Under the pieces are notes generated by a model. It saw only the letters and a list, made by a program, of their open reading frames with translations. It had not been told where the DNA came from and ran no database searches. The position numbers and the translations under genes were made by a program. From assembly GCA_001485605.1 (NCBI GenBank), contig FAON01000012.1, forward strand, positions 427,001 to 491,000: a stretch of 64,000 nucleotides of DNA. Reading direction: 5' to 3'. The stretch's first letter is position 1, and each line of letters starts with the position of its first letter. Shown here in pieces: positions 18,455 through 26,651 of this stretch. This DNA is from Candidatus Kryptobacter tengchongensis. Its GTDB lineage: Bacteria > Bacteroidota > Ignavibacteria > Kryptoniales > Kryptoniaceae.

Positions 18455-19483
18455 ATGTCAGTGCAGTATGAGATCAAGCAAAAGGTAATTGAACCGAAAC
18501 GACTTGCGTTTGATTATCTTTTGAAAAGATATGGGAACAGACAGGCTTCAAGATACGAAGAGGCAACAGTTGATATCCAGCAGAGGGAAAACTTTCACTA
18601 CAGACCGACTTGGAGAGAAGGGGTGGAAATTTTTGATAAGAATTATTCCGAGTTGAAATTGACTGATTATTATGCTTTCCTTGATCCGAGGCAGTATTAC
18701 TATTACACTTACAATGCAACAAGGGCGAAAAATTATGAGGCTGTTGATAAGTATTTTGAATTTTGCGAGGAGCGTGGTTTTTTTGAAAAGGTGGATGAAG
18801 ATTGGCTTAAAGTTTTTAACAGGTATTTCGTGCCGTTGAGACATCTTGAATATGCAGGTTGGATTTTGCTTGTGGGGGTTGCGAGATTTGGTTATGGGAC
18901 CTCAATAACTCAATGTGCGGAGTTTAACGCTTGTGACAAGTATGGGAATGCACAGCTTATAACAAGAATTGCTTTTGAGCTTCCTGAACCAGATGGTGAT
19001 ATTTTTGAAAATGCTAAAAAGACATGGCTTGAGGACAAAATTTTTCAACCCTTGCGAGAATATGTTGAGAAGCTGTTGACTGTTCAAGATTGGGGTGAAG
19101 TTTTAATAGGTCAAAACCTCGCCGTTGATGTTTTCATTAATCCGCTTGTTCATATTGAACTTGATAATCTTGCTGTTGAGAATGGGGTTTCAATCTTTTC
19201 GTTCTTTAGCAAGTATTTTTACGATATGTATAAAGATAATATGCGCTGGACAGAAGAATTGTTCAAGGTTTTGCTCGCCGATCCAAATTATGGTGAAAGC
19301 AATAGGAAATTTATTGAGTCAAAGTTGAATTATTACGCTGGTAAAATTTCAAGTGCTGTTGATGAATTTGCAGATATTTTCAAAATGCCAAGGAAGAAAG
19401 GCGATTTTAAGAAAGCAAAAGAGAATGTATTAAATCATGCGCGTGAGGTTTATGGCAAACTTGGTTTAAACATCAAAATTTAA
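18455..19483 (+). CDS. dmpL: phenol hydroxylase beta subunit (P1, DmpL type)
   Basis: 342 residues, close to the usual ~330. This is the non-metal-binding partner of the alpha subunit in the (alpha-beta-gamma)2 diiron hydroxylase. Family signs: NFHYRPTWREGVEIFDKNY, LKLTDYYAFLDPRQYYYYTY, LRHLEYAGWILLVGVARFGYG and CAEFNACDKYGNAQLITRIAFEL. An exceptionally strong ribosome site (CGGAGGTGC) precedes the ATG; the same extended site marks dmpM, dmpN and dmpB, suggesting high translation of the oxygenases. The phenol versus toluene monooxygenase choice rests on the P1-P5 gene order. Confidence 0.9.
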   Translation: MSVQYEIKQKVIEPKRLAFDYLLKRYGNRQASRYEEATVDIQQRENFHYRPTWREGVEIFDKNYSELKLTDYYAFLDPRQYYYYTYNATRAKNYEAVDKYFEFCEERGFFEKVDEDWLKVFNRYFVPLRHLEYAGWILLVGVARFGYGTSITQCAEFNACDKYGNAQLITRIAFELPEPDGDIFENAKKTWLEDKIFQPLREYVEKLLTVQDWGEVLIGQNLAVDVFINPLVHIELDNLAVENGVSIFSFFSKYFYDMYKDNMRWTEELFKVLLADPNYGESNRKFIESKLNYYAGKISSAVDEFADIFKMPRKKGDFKKAKENVLNHAREVYGKLGLNIKI

Positions 19484-19500
19484 AAAGGGGAGGTGCAGAG

Positions 19501-19803
19501 ATGGTAGCAGTAGAAACAAAAAGGGAAAGATTTGTGTCGGTTGATATTCAGAAAACCGAGGAGGGTTATAATGTTGTACAGGCAATTTTAAAAGATAACC
19601 CTGGAGCGAGGATTGATGAATTCCCTGGTTATTACAAGGTAAAGCATCCTGAAAAACTTATTGTTAATCGTGAGACGGTTGAAAAATTTATGGGACGGCC
19701 GTGGGACACGCAGGAATTTAACCTTGTGATAATTTCTTACGCTGGAAACTTCGCTGAGTGGGATGATGAGAAAATCTTGATTCAGTGGGATACTCATATG
19801 TAA
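19501..19803 (+). CDS. dmpM: phenol hydroxylase activator/effector protein (P2, DmpM)
   Basis: 100 residues (usual ~90). It is the cofactorless MmoB/DmpM-type effector that binds the hydroxylase and tunes access to the diiron site. Seen: an AILKDNPGARIDEFPGYYKVKHPEKL segment and a C-terminal FAEWDDEKILIQWD. It has its own strong site (GGGGAGGTGC) and lies between the beta and alpha subunit genes, the canonical L-M-N order. Confidence 0.92.
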   Translation: MVAVETKRERFVSVDIQKTEEGYNVVQAILKDNPGARIDEFPGYYKVKHPEKLIVNRETVEKFMGRPWDTQEFNLVIISYAGNFAEWDDEKILIQWDTHM

Positions 19804-19835
19804 AAAAATTAAAAATACAACGGAGGTGCAAGGCT

Positions 19836-21374
19836 ATGGCGAAAAAGAAATTAACACTGGCTCAAAAGTATCATATTTACACGCGTGGACTTGATTGGGA
19901 GCCAACTTATGTTAGCAAAAAAGATATTTATCCGTATGCTGAATATGAGGGGATTAAAATCAAGGATTGGAACAAGTGGGAAGATCCGTTCAGAATGACT
20001 ATTGAAGCATATTGGAAATATCAAGCTGAAAAGGACAGAAGGTTTTATGCGATACTTGATGGATTCATTCAGAATCAAGGGCATTTAACTCTTTCTGATG
20101 CAAGGTATTTGAACTCAATTAAACTTTTCATTCAGGGCGTCACACCGCTTGAGTATATGGCTCATCGTGGTTTTGCTTTTGTCGCAAGGCATCTTCCTGG
20201 GGCTGGTCCGAGAACCGCGGGATTTTTCCAGTCAATGGATGAGCTAAGGCATACCCAAATTGAGGTTCACGCAGCAAGCAATTTTAATAAATATTATGAT
20301 GGCTTTCATTCAATGACGCATATGCATGATAGGGTTTGGTATTTAAGTGTTCCAAAATCTTATTTTGATGATGCTGTGACTGCTGGACCATTTGAGTATG
20401 TAACTGCAATTTCGTTTTCGTTTGAATATGCTTTGACAAATTTGCTTTTCGTTCCATTCATGTCAGGCGCTGCTTATAACGGGGATACGCCGACGATGAC
20501 ATTTGGTTTTAGTGCGCAATCCGATGAATCAAGGCATATGACGCTTGGCTTACAGGTAGTGAAATTTTTGCTTGAGCAACATGAAGATAATGTTCCTATA
20601 ATTCAAAGATGGATTGATAAATGGTGGTGGCGTGGATATAGGTTGACATCTCTCGTTGGAGCAATGATGGATTATATGCTTCCGAAAAGAGTCATGTCGT
20701 GGAAGGAATCATTTGAACTTTATATTGAAGATCAAATACTTGAAGGATTGTTCAGGGATCTTGAAAGGTATGGAATTAGACCACCTTTACATATGGAGCA
20801 ATCCATCAAGGAGAAGGAATTTTTATCGCATGATGTTTATTGGATTTTGTTCTCATTTACATTTGCAGCAGCTTTCCACTCATGGATTCCAAAAGAGGAG
20901 GAGATGGAGTGGCTTGCCGAGAAATATCCAAGAACATTCAATCAGTATTATCGCTGGAGGTATGAGAAAGCCAAAGAAGCAAAAACGCCATTGCCTGGAG
21001 AGAGATTTTATTACATAGGTTTACCCCAACTTTGTCAGGTGTGTCAGATACCAATGGGATTTACCGACCCCGATGACCCGAAGAATTTTGTTCAAAGGTA
21101 TGTTGAATATGAAGGTGAGATTTACCATTTCTGTTCAGATGGTTGCAAGTGGATATTTGAGCAAGAGCCAGAAAAATATGTCCAAGCATGGTTACCCGTC
21201 CATGAGATTTACAAGGGGAATTGTTTTGCTGAACCACCTAAAGGTCCGGATGATGTGGTCCCGCAAGTTTTGAAGTGGTATAATATTCAGACTGATAACT
21301 TTGATTATTTTGTCTCTGAGGATTACAAGAATTGGAAGGAGTGGCATAAAGATATGGCGACTGTTGTTGTGTAA
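19836..21374 (+). CDS. dmpN: phenol hydroxylase alpha subunit (P3, DmpN), diiron oxygenase
   Basis: 512 residues from the ATG at 19836, chosen because CGGAGGTGC lies 8 bases upstream; the frame is open further upstream. It is the catalytic subunit that hydroxylates phenol to catechol using O2. Both iron-ligand helices are visible: a first with DELRHTQIEVHAASN and a second with SAQSDESRHMTLG, giving the two ExxH motifs. Active-site region ISFSFEYALTNLLFVPF is present. The C-terminus carries a YHS-type metal domain (LCQVCQIPMGF ... GEIYHFCSDGCKWIF) as in DmpN. An intrinsic terminator follows directly. Confidence 0.95.
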   Translation: MAKKKLTLAQKYHIYTRGLDWEPTYVSKKDIYPYAEYEGIKIKDWNKWEDPFRMTIEAYWKYQAEKDRRFYAILDGFIQNQGHLTLSDARYLNSIKLFIQGVTPLEYMAHRGFAFVARHLPGAGPRTAGFFQSMDELRHTQIEVHAASNFNKYYDGFHSMTHMHDRVWYLSVPKSYFDDAVTAGPFEYVTAISFSFEYALTNLLFVPFMSGAAYNGDTPTMTFGFSAQSDESRHMTLGLQVVKFLLEQHEDNVPIIQRWIDKWWWRGYRLTSLVGAMMDYMLPKRVMSWKESFELYIEDQILEGLFRDLERYGIRPPLHMEQSIKEKEFLSHDVYWILFSFTFAAAFHSWIPKEEEMEWLAEKYPRTFNQYYRWRYEKAKEAKTPLPGERFYYIGLPQLCQVCQIPMGFTDPDDPKNFVQRYVEYEGEIYHFCSDGCKWIFEQEPEKYVQAWLPVHEIYKGNCFAEPPKGPDDVVPQVLKWYNIQTDNFDYFVSEDYKNWKEWHKDMATVVV

Positions 21375-21384
21375 ATTTTTAAGT

Positions 21385-21406
21385 GCGGGCTTGTGCCCGC
21401 TTTTTT
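21385..21406 (+). terminator. intrinsic terminator inside the phenol operon
   Basis: GCGGGC (21385-21390), loop TTGT, GCCCGC (21395-21400), then TTTTTT. It lies 10 bases after dmpN and 35 bases before the dmpO start, with no new promoter recognised in between. It may lower transcription of the reductase and downstream genes relative to the hydroxylase core. Confidence 0.8.
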
Positions 21407-21440
21407 CAAAATAAAAAATAAAAATTGGAGGTTTTATAAA

Positions 21441-21764
21441 ATGCCAGTCAAGGCTCTTTATAACTACAAATTCCCTCCACGCGATAGAGCAGAGGTTTTC
21501 GGCGATGATATAATCGTTTACGCATACTGGATTGATAACCCATTTTTCTGCGCAGGTTCTGCCTGGAGGGTTCCGAAAAATATGAAATGGAAAGATTTCG
21601 TTGGACAGATTTTTGGGCAACTTTACGGGCTTGATCCCGATTTTAAGAAAGTCAAGAAATGGAAATGGTATCACTTTGAAAGTGAATTCAATCCAGATGA
21701 TGAAAAGACCCTTGCAGAGCTTGGTTTAAGGCATAAATCAATAGTTAAATTTAAACCTGCTTAA
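21441..21764 (+). CDS. dmpO: phenol hydroxylase gamma subunit (P4, DmpO)
   Basis: 107 residues from the ATG at 21441, which follows TTGGAGGTTTT; upstream frame would run through the terminator. Small structural subunit of the hydroxylase. Family features: MPVKALYNYKFPPRDRAEVFG, IVYAYWIDNPFFCAGSAWRVP and WKDFVGQIFGQLYGLDPDF. Slightly shorter than the usual ~118 residues. Confidence 0.92.
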   Translation: MPVKALYNYKFPPRDRAEVFGDDIIVYAYWIDNPFFCAGSAWRVPKNMKWKDFVGQIFGQLYGLDPDFKKVKKWKWYHFESEFNPDDEKTLAELGLRHKSIVKFKPA

Positions 21765-21782
21765 ACAAATTGACTTTATTCC

Positions 21783-22850
21783 ATGAGGTATAAAATTAAA
21801 ATTGAGCCACTTGGTGTTGAAATAAGCTGTGGCGAAGAGCAAACAATTCTTGATGCGTGTTTAAGAAACGGTGTGTGGGTTCCTCATGCATGCACTCACG
21901 GGACATGTGGGACATGTAAGTCAAAAATTTTGGAAGGCGAGGTTGATTTCGGGCTTGCTTCAAATTTTGCGTTGATGGATTTTGAAAGAGAAGAAGGTTA
22001 TGCGTTGCTTTGCACTGCAAAGCCGAAGTCTGATATCGTGATTGAAGCTGATGTTGAAGTTGAAGAAGGAATTGAATTTTATCCAGTGAAAGACTTTGTT
22101 GGAAAAGTTATTGATATTGATGATTGCGCAAGGGATACGAGAAAATTGTTTATTGAAATTGTAAACGATAAAATTTTCTATCTTGCCGGTCAATATATTC
22201 AACTTTACATTCCGGGAACAGATCAGAATCGTGCTTATTCAATTGCTTCAAGACCGCTTGGGGAGGGGAACTCTATAATTGAGCTTCAAATAAAGAAAGT
22301 CCCGGGCGGTCTTGGCTCAAAATATATTTTTGATGAGTTGAAGCAGGGTGATAGGGTTAAGTTTGCGGGTCCTTTTGGTAGATTTGTTTTGAGAAAAAAT
22401 TTTGATAACCCGATGCTCTTCCTTGCTGGTGGGACTGGACTTGCGCCGATAAAAGCTATGATACTTGATGCGATTGAAAGTGGTGTGAAACAGGAAATGT
22501 ATTTATTTCATGGTGTTAGATCAACGAGAGATTTATATGACCAAGATGTTTTTTCAAGGATTGAGCAGGAAAACTCAAATTTCCATTATATTCCTGCGCT
22601 GTCCGAAAAATTGCCCGAAGACGAATGGAGTGGTGAGCTTGGCTTTGTTCATGAGGTGCTTGAGAGAAAATTTCAAAAATTTTCAGGTTTCAAGGCATAT
22701 ATCTCTGGACCACCGCCAATGGTTGATGCGTGTATAAAGGTATTGATGCGAGGAAGGTTATTCGCAGAGGATATTTATGTTGAAAAATTCTTCAATGAAA
22801 AAGATAGGATAACCGGAGGATCAAAAGTTGGAGTTGTATCAAGGATTTAA
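21783..22850 (+). CDS. dmpP: phenol hydroxylase reductase (P5, DmpP)
   Basis: 355 residues. It passes electrons from NADH through FAD and a plant-type 2Fe-2S cluster to the hydroxylase. N-terminal ferredoxin domain with cysteines in CTHGTCGTCKSKI and LLCTAKP; FAD domain with NRAYSIASRP (about 150); NAD domain with FLAGGTGLAPIKAM and a C-terminal YISGPPPMVDAC. The length matches DmpP (353). It lies 18 bases after dmpO. Confidence 0.95.
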   Translation: MRYKIKIEPLGVEISCGEEQTILDACLRNGVWVPHACTHGTCGTCKSKILEGEVDFGLASNFALMDFEREEGYALLCTAKPKSDIVIEADVEVEEGIEFYPVKDFVGKVIDIDDCARDTRKLFIEIVNDKIFYLAGQYIQLYIPGTDQNRAYSIASRPLGEGNSIIELQIKKVPGGLGSKYIFDELKQGDRVKFAGPFGRFVLRKNFDNPMLFLAGGTGLAPIKAMILDAIESGVKQEMYLFHGVRSTRDLYDQDVFSRIEQENSNFHYIPALSEKLPEDEWSGELGFVHEVLERKFQKFSGFKAYISGPPPMVDACIKVLMRGRLFAEDIYVEKFFNEKDRITGGSKVGVVSRI

Positions 22851-22865
22851 AAATAAAGAAACTTT

Positions 22866-23699
22866 ATGATGACCGAGGTTGAAAAAGTTAAAATTGGCGA
22901 ATATTATGAGGTCGTAGGTAATATCAAGACACATTTTCACAGGGCTGGCTCTGGGATGCCGATTGTTTTTATACACGGTTCTGGACCCGGGGTTTCAGCT
23001 TGGGCAAATTGGAGATTGAATTTGCCATTTTTTGTTGAAAATGGTTTTGAGGTTTTTGCCCCGGATATTGTTGGCTTTGGTTATACTGAAAGACCCGAAA
23101 ATTTTGAATACACACATAAAAACAGAATAAAGCATGTAATTGATTTCATCAAACATTTTGAACTTGAAAATGTTAACATTGTGGGAAACTCCATGGGTGG
23201 AGCCATTGCCCTTGCGGTTGCTCTTGAAATTCCGGAAAGAATTAGACGTCTTGTGATAATGGGAAGCGTTGGTGTTAAGTTTCCAATAACTGAGGGACTT
23301 TTAACTGTATGGGGATATAAACCAAGTATTGAAAATATGAGAAAAGTTATTGAAACTCTTTCAAGTAATCCAGATCTTGTTGGCGATGATTTGGTTCGGA
23401 TGAGATATGAGGCATCAATTCAACCTGGATTCCAAGAAACATACGAAAAAATGTTTTATCCACCGTATCAAAAACATCTTGATGAAATGGATGTTGAGGA
23501 TAGGTTAAATGAGATAAAAATTCCAACTCTTATAATCCATGGGAAGCTTGACAAAGTTATACCTTACCAAATAAGCATAAGAATTTTTGAGAAAATGCCA
23601 AATGCTGAGTTACATATTTTTGGCGATTGTGGACATTGGACCCAGATTGAGAAAAGGGACGAGTTTAATGAACTTGTAAAGGATTTTCTTTTAAGATAA
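22866..23699 (+). CDS. dmpD: 2-hydroxymuconic semialdehyde hydrolase
   Basis: 277 residues, alpha/beta hydrolase. It hydrolyses the meta-cleavage product directly to 2-hydroxypenta-2,4-dienoate and formate (or another acid), the alternative to the dmpC-I-H branch. Motifs: oxyanion FIHGSGPGVSAWANWR, nucleophile GNSMGGAIALAVA, acid HGKLDKVIP and base DCGHWTQIEKRDEF. The hydrolytic branch is usually needed for methyl-substituted phenols, so the host may use cresols too (inference). Confidence 0.9.
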   Translation: MMTEVEKVKIGEYYEVVGNIKTHFHRAGSGMPIVFIHGSGPGVSAWANWRLNLPFFVENGFEVFAPDIVGFGYTERPENFEYTHKNRIKHVIDFIKHFELENVNIVGNSMGGAIALAVALEIPERIRRLVIMGSVGVKFPITEGLLTVWGYKPSIENMRKVIETLSSNPDLVGDDLVRMRYEASIQPGFQETYEKMFYPPYQKHLDEMDVEDRLNEIKIPTLIIHGKLDKVIPYQISIRIFEKMPNAELHIFGDCGHWTQIEKRDEFNELVKDFLLR

Positions 23700-23714
23700 A
23701 AAGTGAATTTGAAG

Positions 23715-24152
23715 ATGCAATTAATGCGAAAGTATGTGCTTACTTCAGAAATAGCTCGCGAGATTATAAACAAAGCGGAAGAGAAAGCAAAGGAGTTTGG
23801 TGTAAGGGTTTGTATAGCTGTAGTTGATGATGGGGGGAATTTACTTGAATTTCGCAGGATGACAGGTGCGCCAATTTTAAGCATTGGGATATCGCAGAAC
23901 AAAGCTTATACAGCAATTGCGTTCGGTTTGCCAACGAGCAAATGGTATGAATTGATAAAAGATGAACCAGCGCTTTTGCATGGAATTGTTCATACGCCAC
24001 GGTTGGTGATCTTTGCTGGTGGTGTCCCGATCAAAGTTAATGGTCAGATAATTGGTGGGATTGGCGTAAGCGGAGCAACAGCTCAGCGGGATGAAGAAAT
24101 TGCTTTAGCTGGAATTTCAGTAGTTGAAAATTTAACAAATATAGAGCAATGA
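23715..24152 (+). CDS. GlcG/HbpS-family (DUF336) protein
   Basis: 145 residues from the ATG at 23715; a GTG at 23703 and an ATG at 23724 are alternatives. It has the single GlcG/HbpS domain: KAEEKAKEFGVRVCIAVVDDGGNLLEFRRM, SKWYELI, then GGVPIKVNGQIIGGIGVSGATAQRDEEIA. Members bind haem or small ligands and their role in catabolic operons is unclear. It overlaps the ferredoxin gene by 4 bases, so it is translated with it. A role in protecting or maturing the ring-cleaving dioxygenase is only a guess. Confidence 0.85.
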   Translation: MQLMRKYVLTSEIAREIINKAEEKAKEFGVRVCIAVVDDGGNLLEFRRMTGAPILSIGISQNKAYTAIAFGLPTSKWYELIKDEPALLHGIVHTPRLVIFAGGVPIKVNGQIIGGIGVSGATAQRDEEIALAGISVVENLTNIEQ

Positions 24153-24502
24153 ACAATGGTAGATCATTTAAAATACATCTCTTGCCAAATGATATAACAT
24201 TTCTCTGTTATGAGAAACAAACAATTCTTGAATCTGCCTTGAAAGCTGGGATTGAACTTCCGCACGGTTGCACAAAGGGTGGTTGTGGTGTTTGTAAAAT
24301 TAGGGTTAAAGGTAGAGTTGATTTCGGAAGAGTTTCAAAGGTTATGCTCACAGATCAAGAGAAAGAGAATGGATTTTGTCTTTCGTGCAGGGCGATTCCG
24401 CTTGAGGATATTGAAATATCTCTCATTGATGGTTCGCATGCAAAGGTTGTAAGATATGATGAATTTTACTCGTTTCTCTTTAAAACAAGAACAAATCTTT
24501 AA
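24149..24502 (+). CDS. dmpQ: 2Fe-2S ferredoxin, catechol 2,3-dioxygenase reactivating (DmpQ/XylT type)
   Basis: 117 residues. Plant-type ferredoxin with cluster cysteines in HGCTKGGCGVCKIRV and a distal FCLSCRA. XylT/DmpQ proteins reduce the oxidised iron of catechol 2,3-dioxygenase back to Fe(II); position just upstream of dmpB is the usual one. Overlaps the GlcG-like gene by an ATGA junction and ends 22 bases before the dmpB ATG. Confidence 0.88.
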   Translation: MNNGRSFKIHLLPNDITFLCYEKQTILESALKAGIELPHGCTKGGCGVCKIRVKGRVDFGRVSKVMLTDQEKENGFCLSCRAIPLEDIEISLIDGSHAKVVRYDEFYSFLFKTRTNL

Positions 24503-24524
24503 AAACCAAAAACGGAGGTGCGCT

Positions 24525-25448
24525 ATGCCATTTAGGATTTCTCGGCTCGGCTATGTTGAGGTTAAGGTCCTTGATCTTGATGATGCCCTTGATTTTTACA
24601 CAAATGTCCTTGGACTCCAGCTTGTTGAAAGGGTTGGAAAGAAAGCGTATCTAAAAACTTGGGATGACCAACTTGCTTATTCTGTTATATTGACCGAGGC
24701 TGATTCACCAGGGATGGTAAGAGCAGCTTGGAGAACTGTTGACCCAGAGGATGTTGATTACTTTGAGAAAAAGCTAAAGCAGTATGAGGTGCAGTATCAA
24801 GTCATTCCAGAGGATTATAAGCGTGGCAAGGCTATAAGCTTTAAGACACCATCCGGGCATACTTTTGAGATTTTTAATGAAATTGAAATTCCAGGGAATG
24901 CCCTTCCAAAGGATAGTCCCGATCCCTGGCCAAGGGGTCTTAAATCCGATGCGATAAACCCACCAAAGATTGATCACACTCTTATAACAGCCCCGGATCC
25001 AACGAAAATGATAAAGTTTTGCGAGGAGGTTTTAGAGTTCAGGGCAACGGAGTATATAGTAAACGGCGAAGGTCAGCCAATAGCAGCGTGGTTATATCAA
25101 GCAAGACAGCAACCCCATGACCTTGCGGTTATACCTGGAAGAGAAGCTGGAATGCATCATTTCGCATTTCATATATCAAGTGCACAGGATATCTTCCGTG
25201 CAGCGGATATTATGGTTATGAACGATGTTAAGATTGACTGGGGCCCAGGGCGCCATGGAATAACTCGCGGCTCAGGAATTTACTTCTTTGATCCATTTGG
25301 GAATAGAATTGAGACATTTGGTGGGTATACCGCATATTTATTTGACCCGGGTGCAAAGCCGATAATCTGGACAGAGGAGACAATGGGTAAAGGTGTGTTC
25401 TATTATGAGCGCAAGCTTGTTGAGACATTCTTGACTGTTTATACATAA
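24525..25448 (+). CDS. dmpB: catechol 2,3-dioxygenase
   Basis: 307 residues from the ATG at 24525, which has the extended ribosome site CGGAGGTGC; this gives exactly the XylE/DmpB length. It is the extradiol ring-cleavage enzyme turning catechol into 2-hydroxymuconic semialdehyde. Two vicinal-oxygen-chelate domains. The iron ligands are visible as His in PPKIDHTLI, His in REAGMHHFAFHI and Glu in FGNRIETFGGYT. It is the last gene of the operon and is followed by a strong terminator. Confidence 0.95.
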   Translation: MPFRISRLGYVEVKVLDLDDALDFYTNVLGLQLVERVGKKAYLKTWDDQLAYSVILTEADSPGMVRAAWRTVDPEDVDYFEKKLKQYEVQYQVIPEDYKRGKAISFKTPSGHTFEIFNEIEIPGNALPKDSPDPWPRGLKSDAINPPKIDHTLITAPDPTKMIKFCEEVLEFRATEYIVNGEGQPIAAWLYQARQQPHDLAVIPGREAGMHHFAFHISSAQDIFRAADIMVMNDVKIDWGPGRHGITRGSGIYFFDPFGNRIETFGGYTAYLFDPGAKPIIWTEETMGKGVFYYERKLVETFLTVYT

Positions 25449-25458
25449 TTTTTTTAAG

Positions 25459-25485
25459 AGCGGGGCTTTATGCCCCGCTTTTTAT
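25459..25485 (+). terminator. intrinsic terminator of the phenol operon
   Basis: AGCGGGGC, loop TTTAT, GCCCCGCT, then TTTTT, just after dmpB. The remaining ~135 bases before nrnA are AT-rich and show no convincing promoter box. Confidence 0.9.
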
Positions 25486-25622
25486 TTGTTTTTCCTTTCT
25501 TATACTATCCTTCCTTTGTTGTCTCAAAACCTATCCCCCGATAATTAATTTGTTTGTTTCATTTCTTCAATATAAATTTTTAAAACACTTTGTCATTTTA
25601 AAACAAATTCACTTTGTTCCAA

Positions 25623-26651
25623 ATGCAAAATAGAAATTACTTGCCGATAGATGAAGTTAAATATGTTGTAAAAAAGTCGCAAAATTTTGTCATCACCACC
25701 CATGTTAATCCAGATGGCGATGGGCTTGGTTGTGAAATGGCTCTTTTATATTTCCTTGAGAAACTTGGGAAATATGCAACCGTTATAAATGTCAGCGAAA
25801 CCCCAGATAATTATAAGTTCCTTGACCCGGAAAATAAAATTTTAACTTTTAATGAGGGCGATTATGATCATATTGAGAAAATTTTAAATGCTGATGTCAT
25901 CTTCATCTGCGATATGAATCAATCGCATAGGTTGAGGGCAATGGAGAAATATGTGCTTCAAAGCAAGGCAATAAAAATCATAATTGACCATCATCTTGAA
26001 ACACAAAATTTCGCAGATTATTATCTAATTGATGTTGATGTCCCAGCAAGTGGTGAAATCGTGTATAAACTTATAAAGTCGTTTGATGGTTTTGAGATAG
26101 ATAAAAAAATTGCAACTGGAATTTACACCGCGATTATGACAGACACTGGCTCTTTTAGATTTCCAAGGACTGATTCTGAAACCCATCGCATAGTTGCGGA
26201 GTTGCTTGATGCTGGTGTAGATCCAACCGAAATCTATGAAAAGGTCTATGAACAAAGCTCCATTGGTAGAATAAAACTTCTTGGCAAATGTCTTTCTGAT
26301 TTAGGAACGGAATATGATGGACAACTTGGTTACATTATTGTGACACAGCAAATGTTGAAGGATTATGGGGTAAAGGAATGGGAAACAGATGGATTTGTTC
26401 AATCAATTTTAAGTATAGCCGGGATTAAGGTGGCTATTTTTATTCTTGAGCTGAGAGATGGAGTCAAATTAAGTTTCAGGTCAAAAGGTGATATACCTAT
26501 AAACGAACTTGCAAAGGAATTTGGAGGGAATGGTCATAAGAATGCAGCTGGAGCACGACTTTATAGTGTTTCAGTTGACGAAGTTTTAGAGCAAGTTCTT
26601 AAAAAAGCTGAAAAATATGTTTATAAAAAACAAATAGGGGTTGAAAAATGA
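25623..26651 (+). CDS. nrnA: DHH-family oligoribonuclease / pAp phosphatase (NrnA type)
   Basis: 342 residues from ATG 25623; a TTG at 25614 is in frame. Phosphoesterase of the DHH/DHHA1 family that degrades nanoRNA and 3'-phosphoadenosine 5'-phosphate. Manganese motifs: THVNPDGDGLG, ICDMNQ, IIDHHLE (the DHH motif) and TDTGSFRFPRT; the C-terminal DHHA1 substrate motif is GGNGHKNAAG. Overlaps pepA by 4 bases. Turnover of pAp would link to sulfur assimilation, fitting the cysteine genes downstream (inference). Confidence 0.9.
   Translation: MQNRNYLPIDEVKYVVKKSQNFVITTHVNPDGDGLGCEMALLYFLEKLGKYATVINVSETPDNYKFLDPENKILTFNEGDYDHIEKILNADVIFICDMNQSHRLRAMEKYVLQSKAIKIIIDHHLETQNFADYYLIDVDVPASGEIVYKLIKSFDGFEIDKKIATGIYTAIMTDTGSFRFPRTDSETHRIVAELLDAGVDPTEIYEKVYEQSSIGRIKLLGKCLSDLGTEYDGQLGYIIVTQQMLKDYGVKEWETDGFVQSILSIAGIKVAIFILELRDGVKLSFRSKGDIPINELAKEFGGNGHKNAAGARLYSVSVDEVLEQVLKKAEKYVYKKQIGVEK

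Noticed and set aside
23703-23714. GTG at 23703 as the GlcG-family start
   Set aside because: It adds a few residues not seen in the family and has no better ribosome site than the ATG at 23715; kept only as an alternative.
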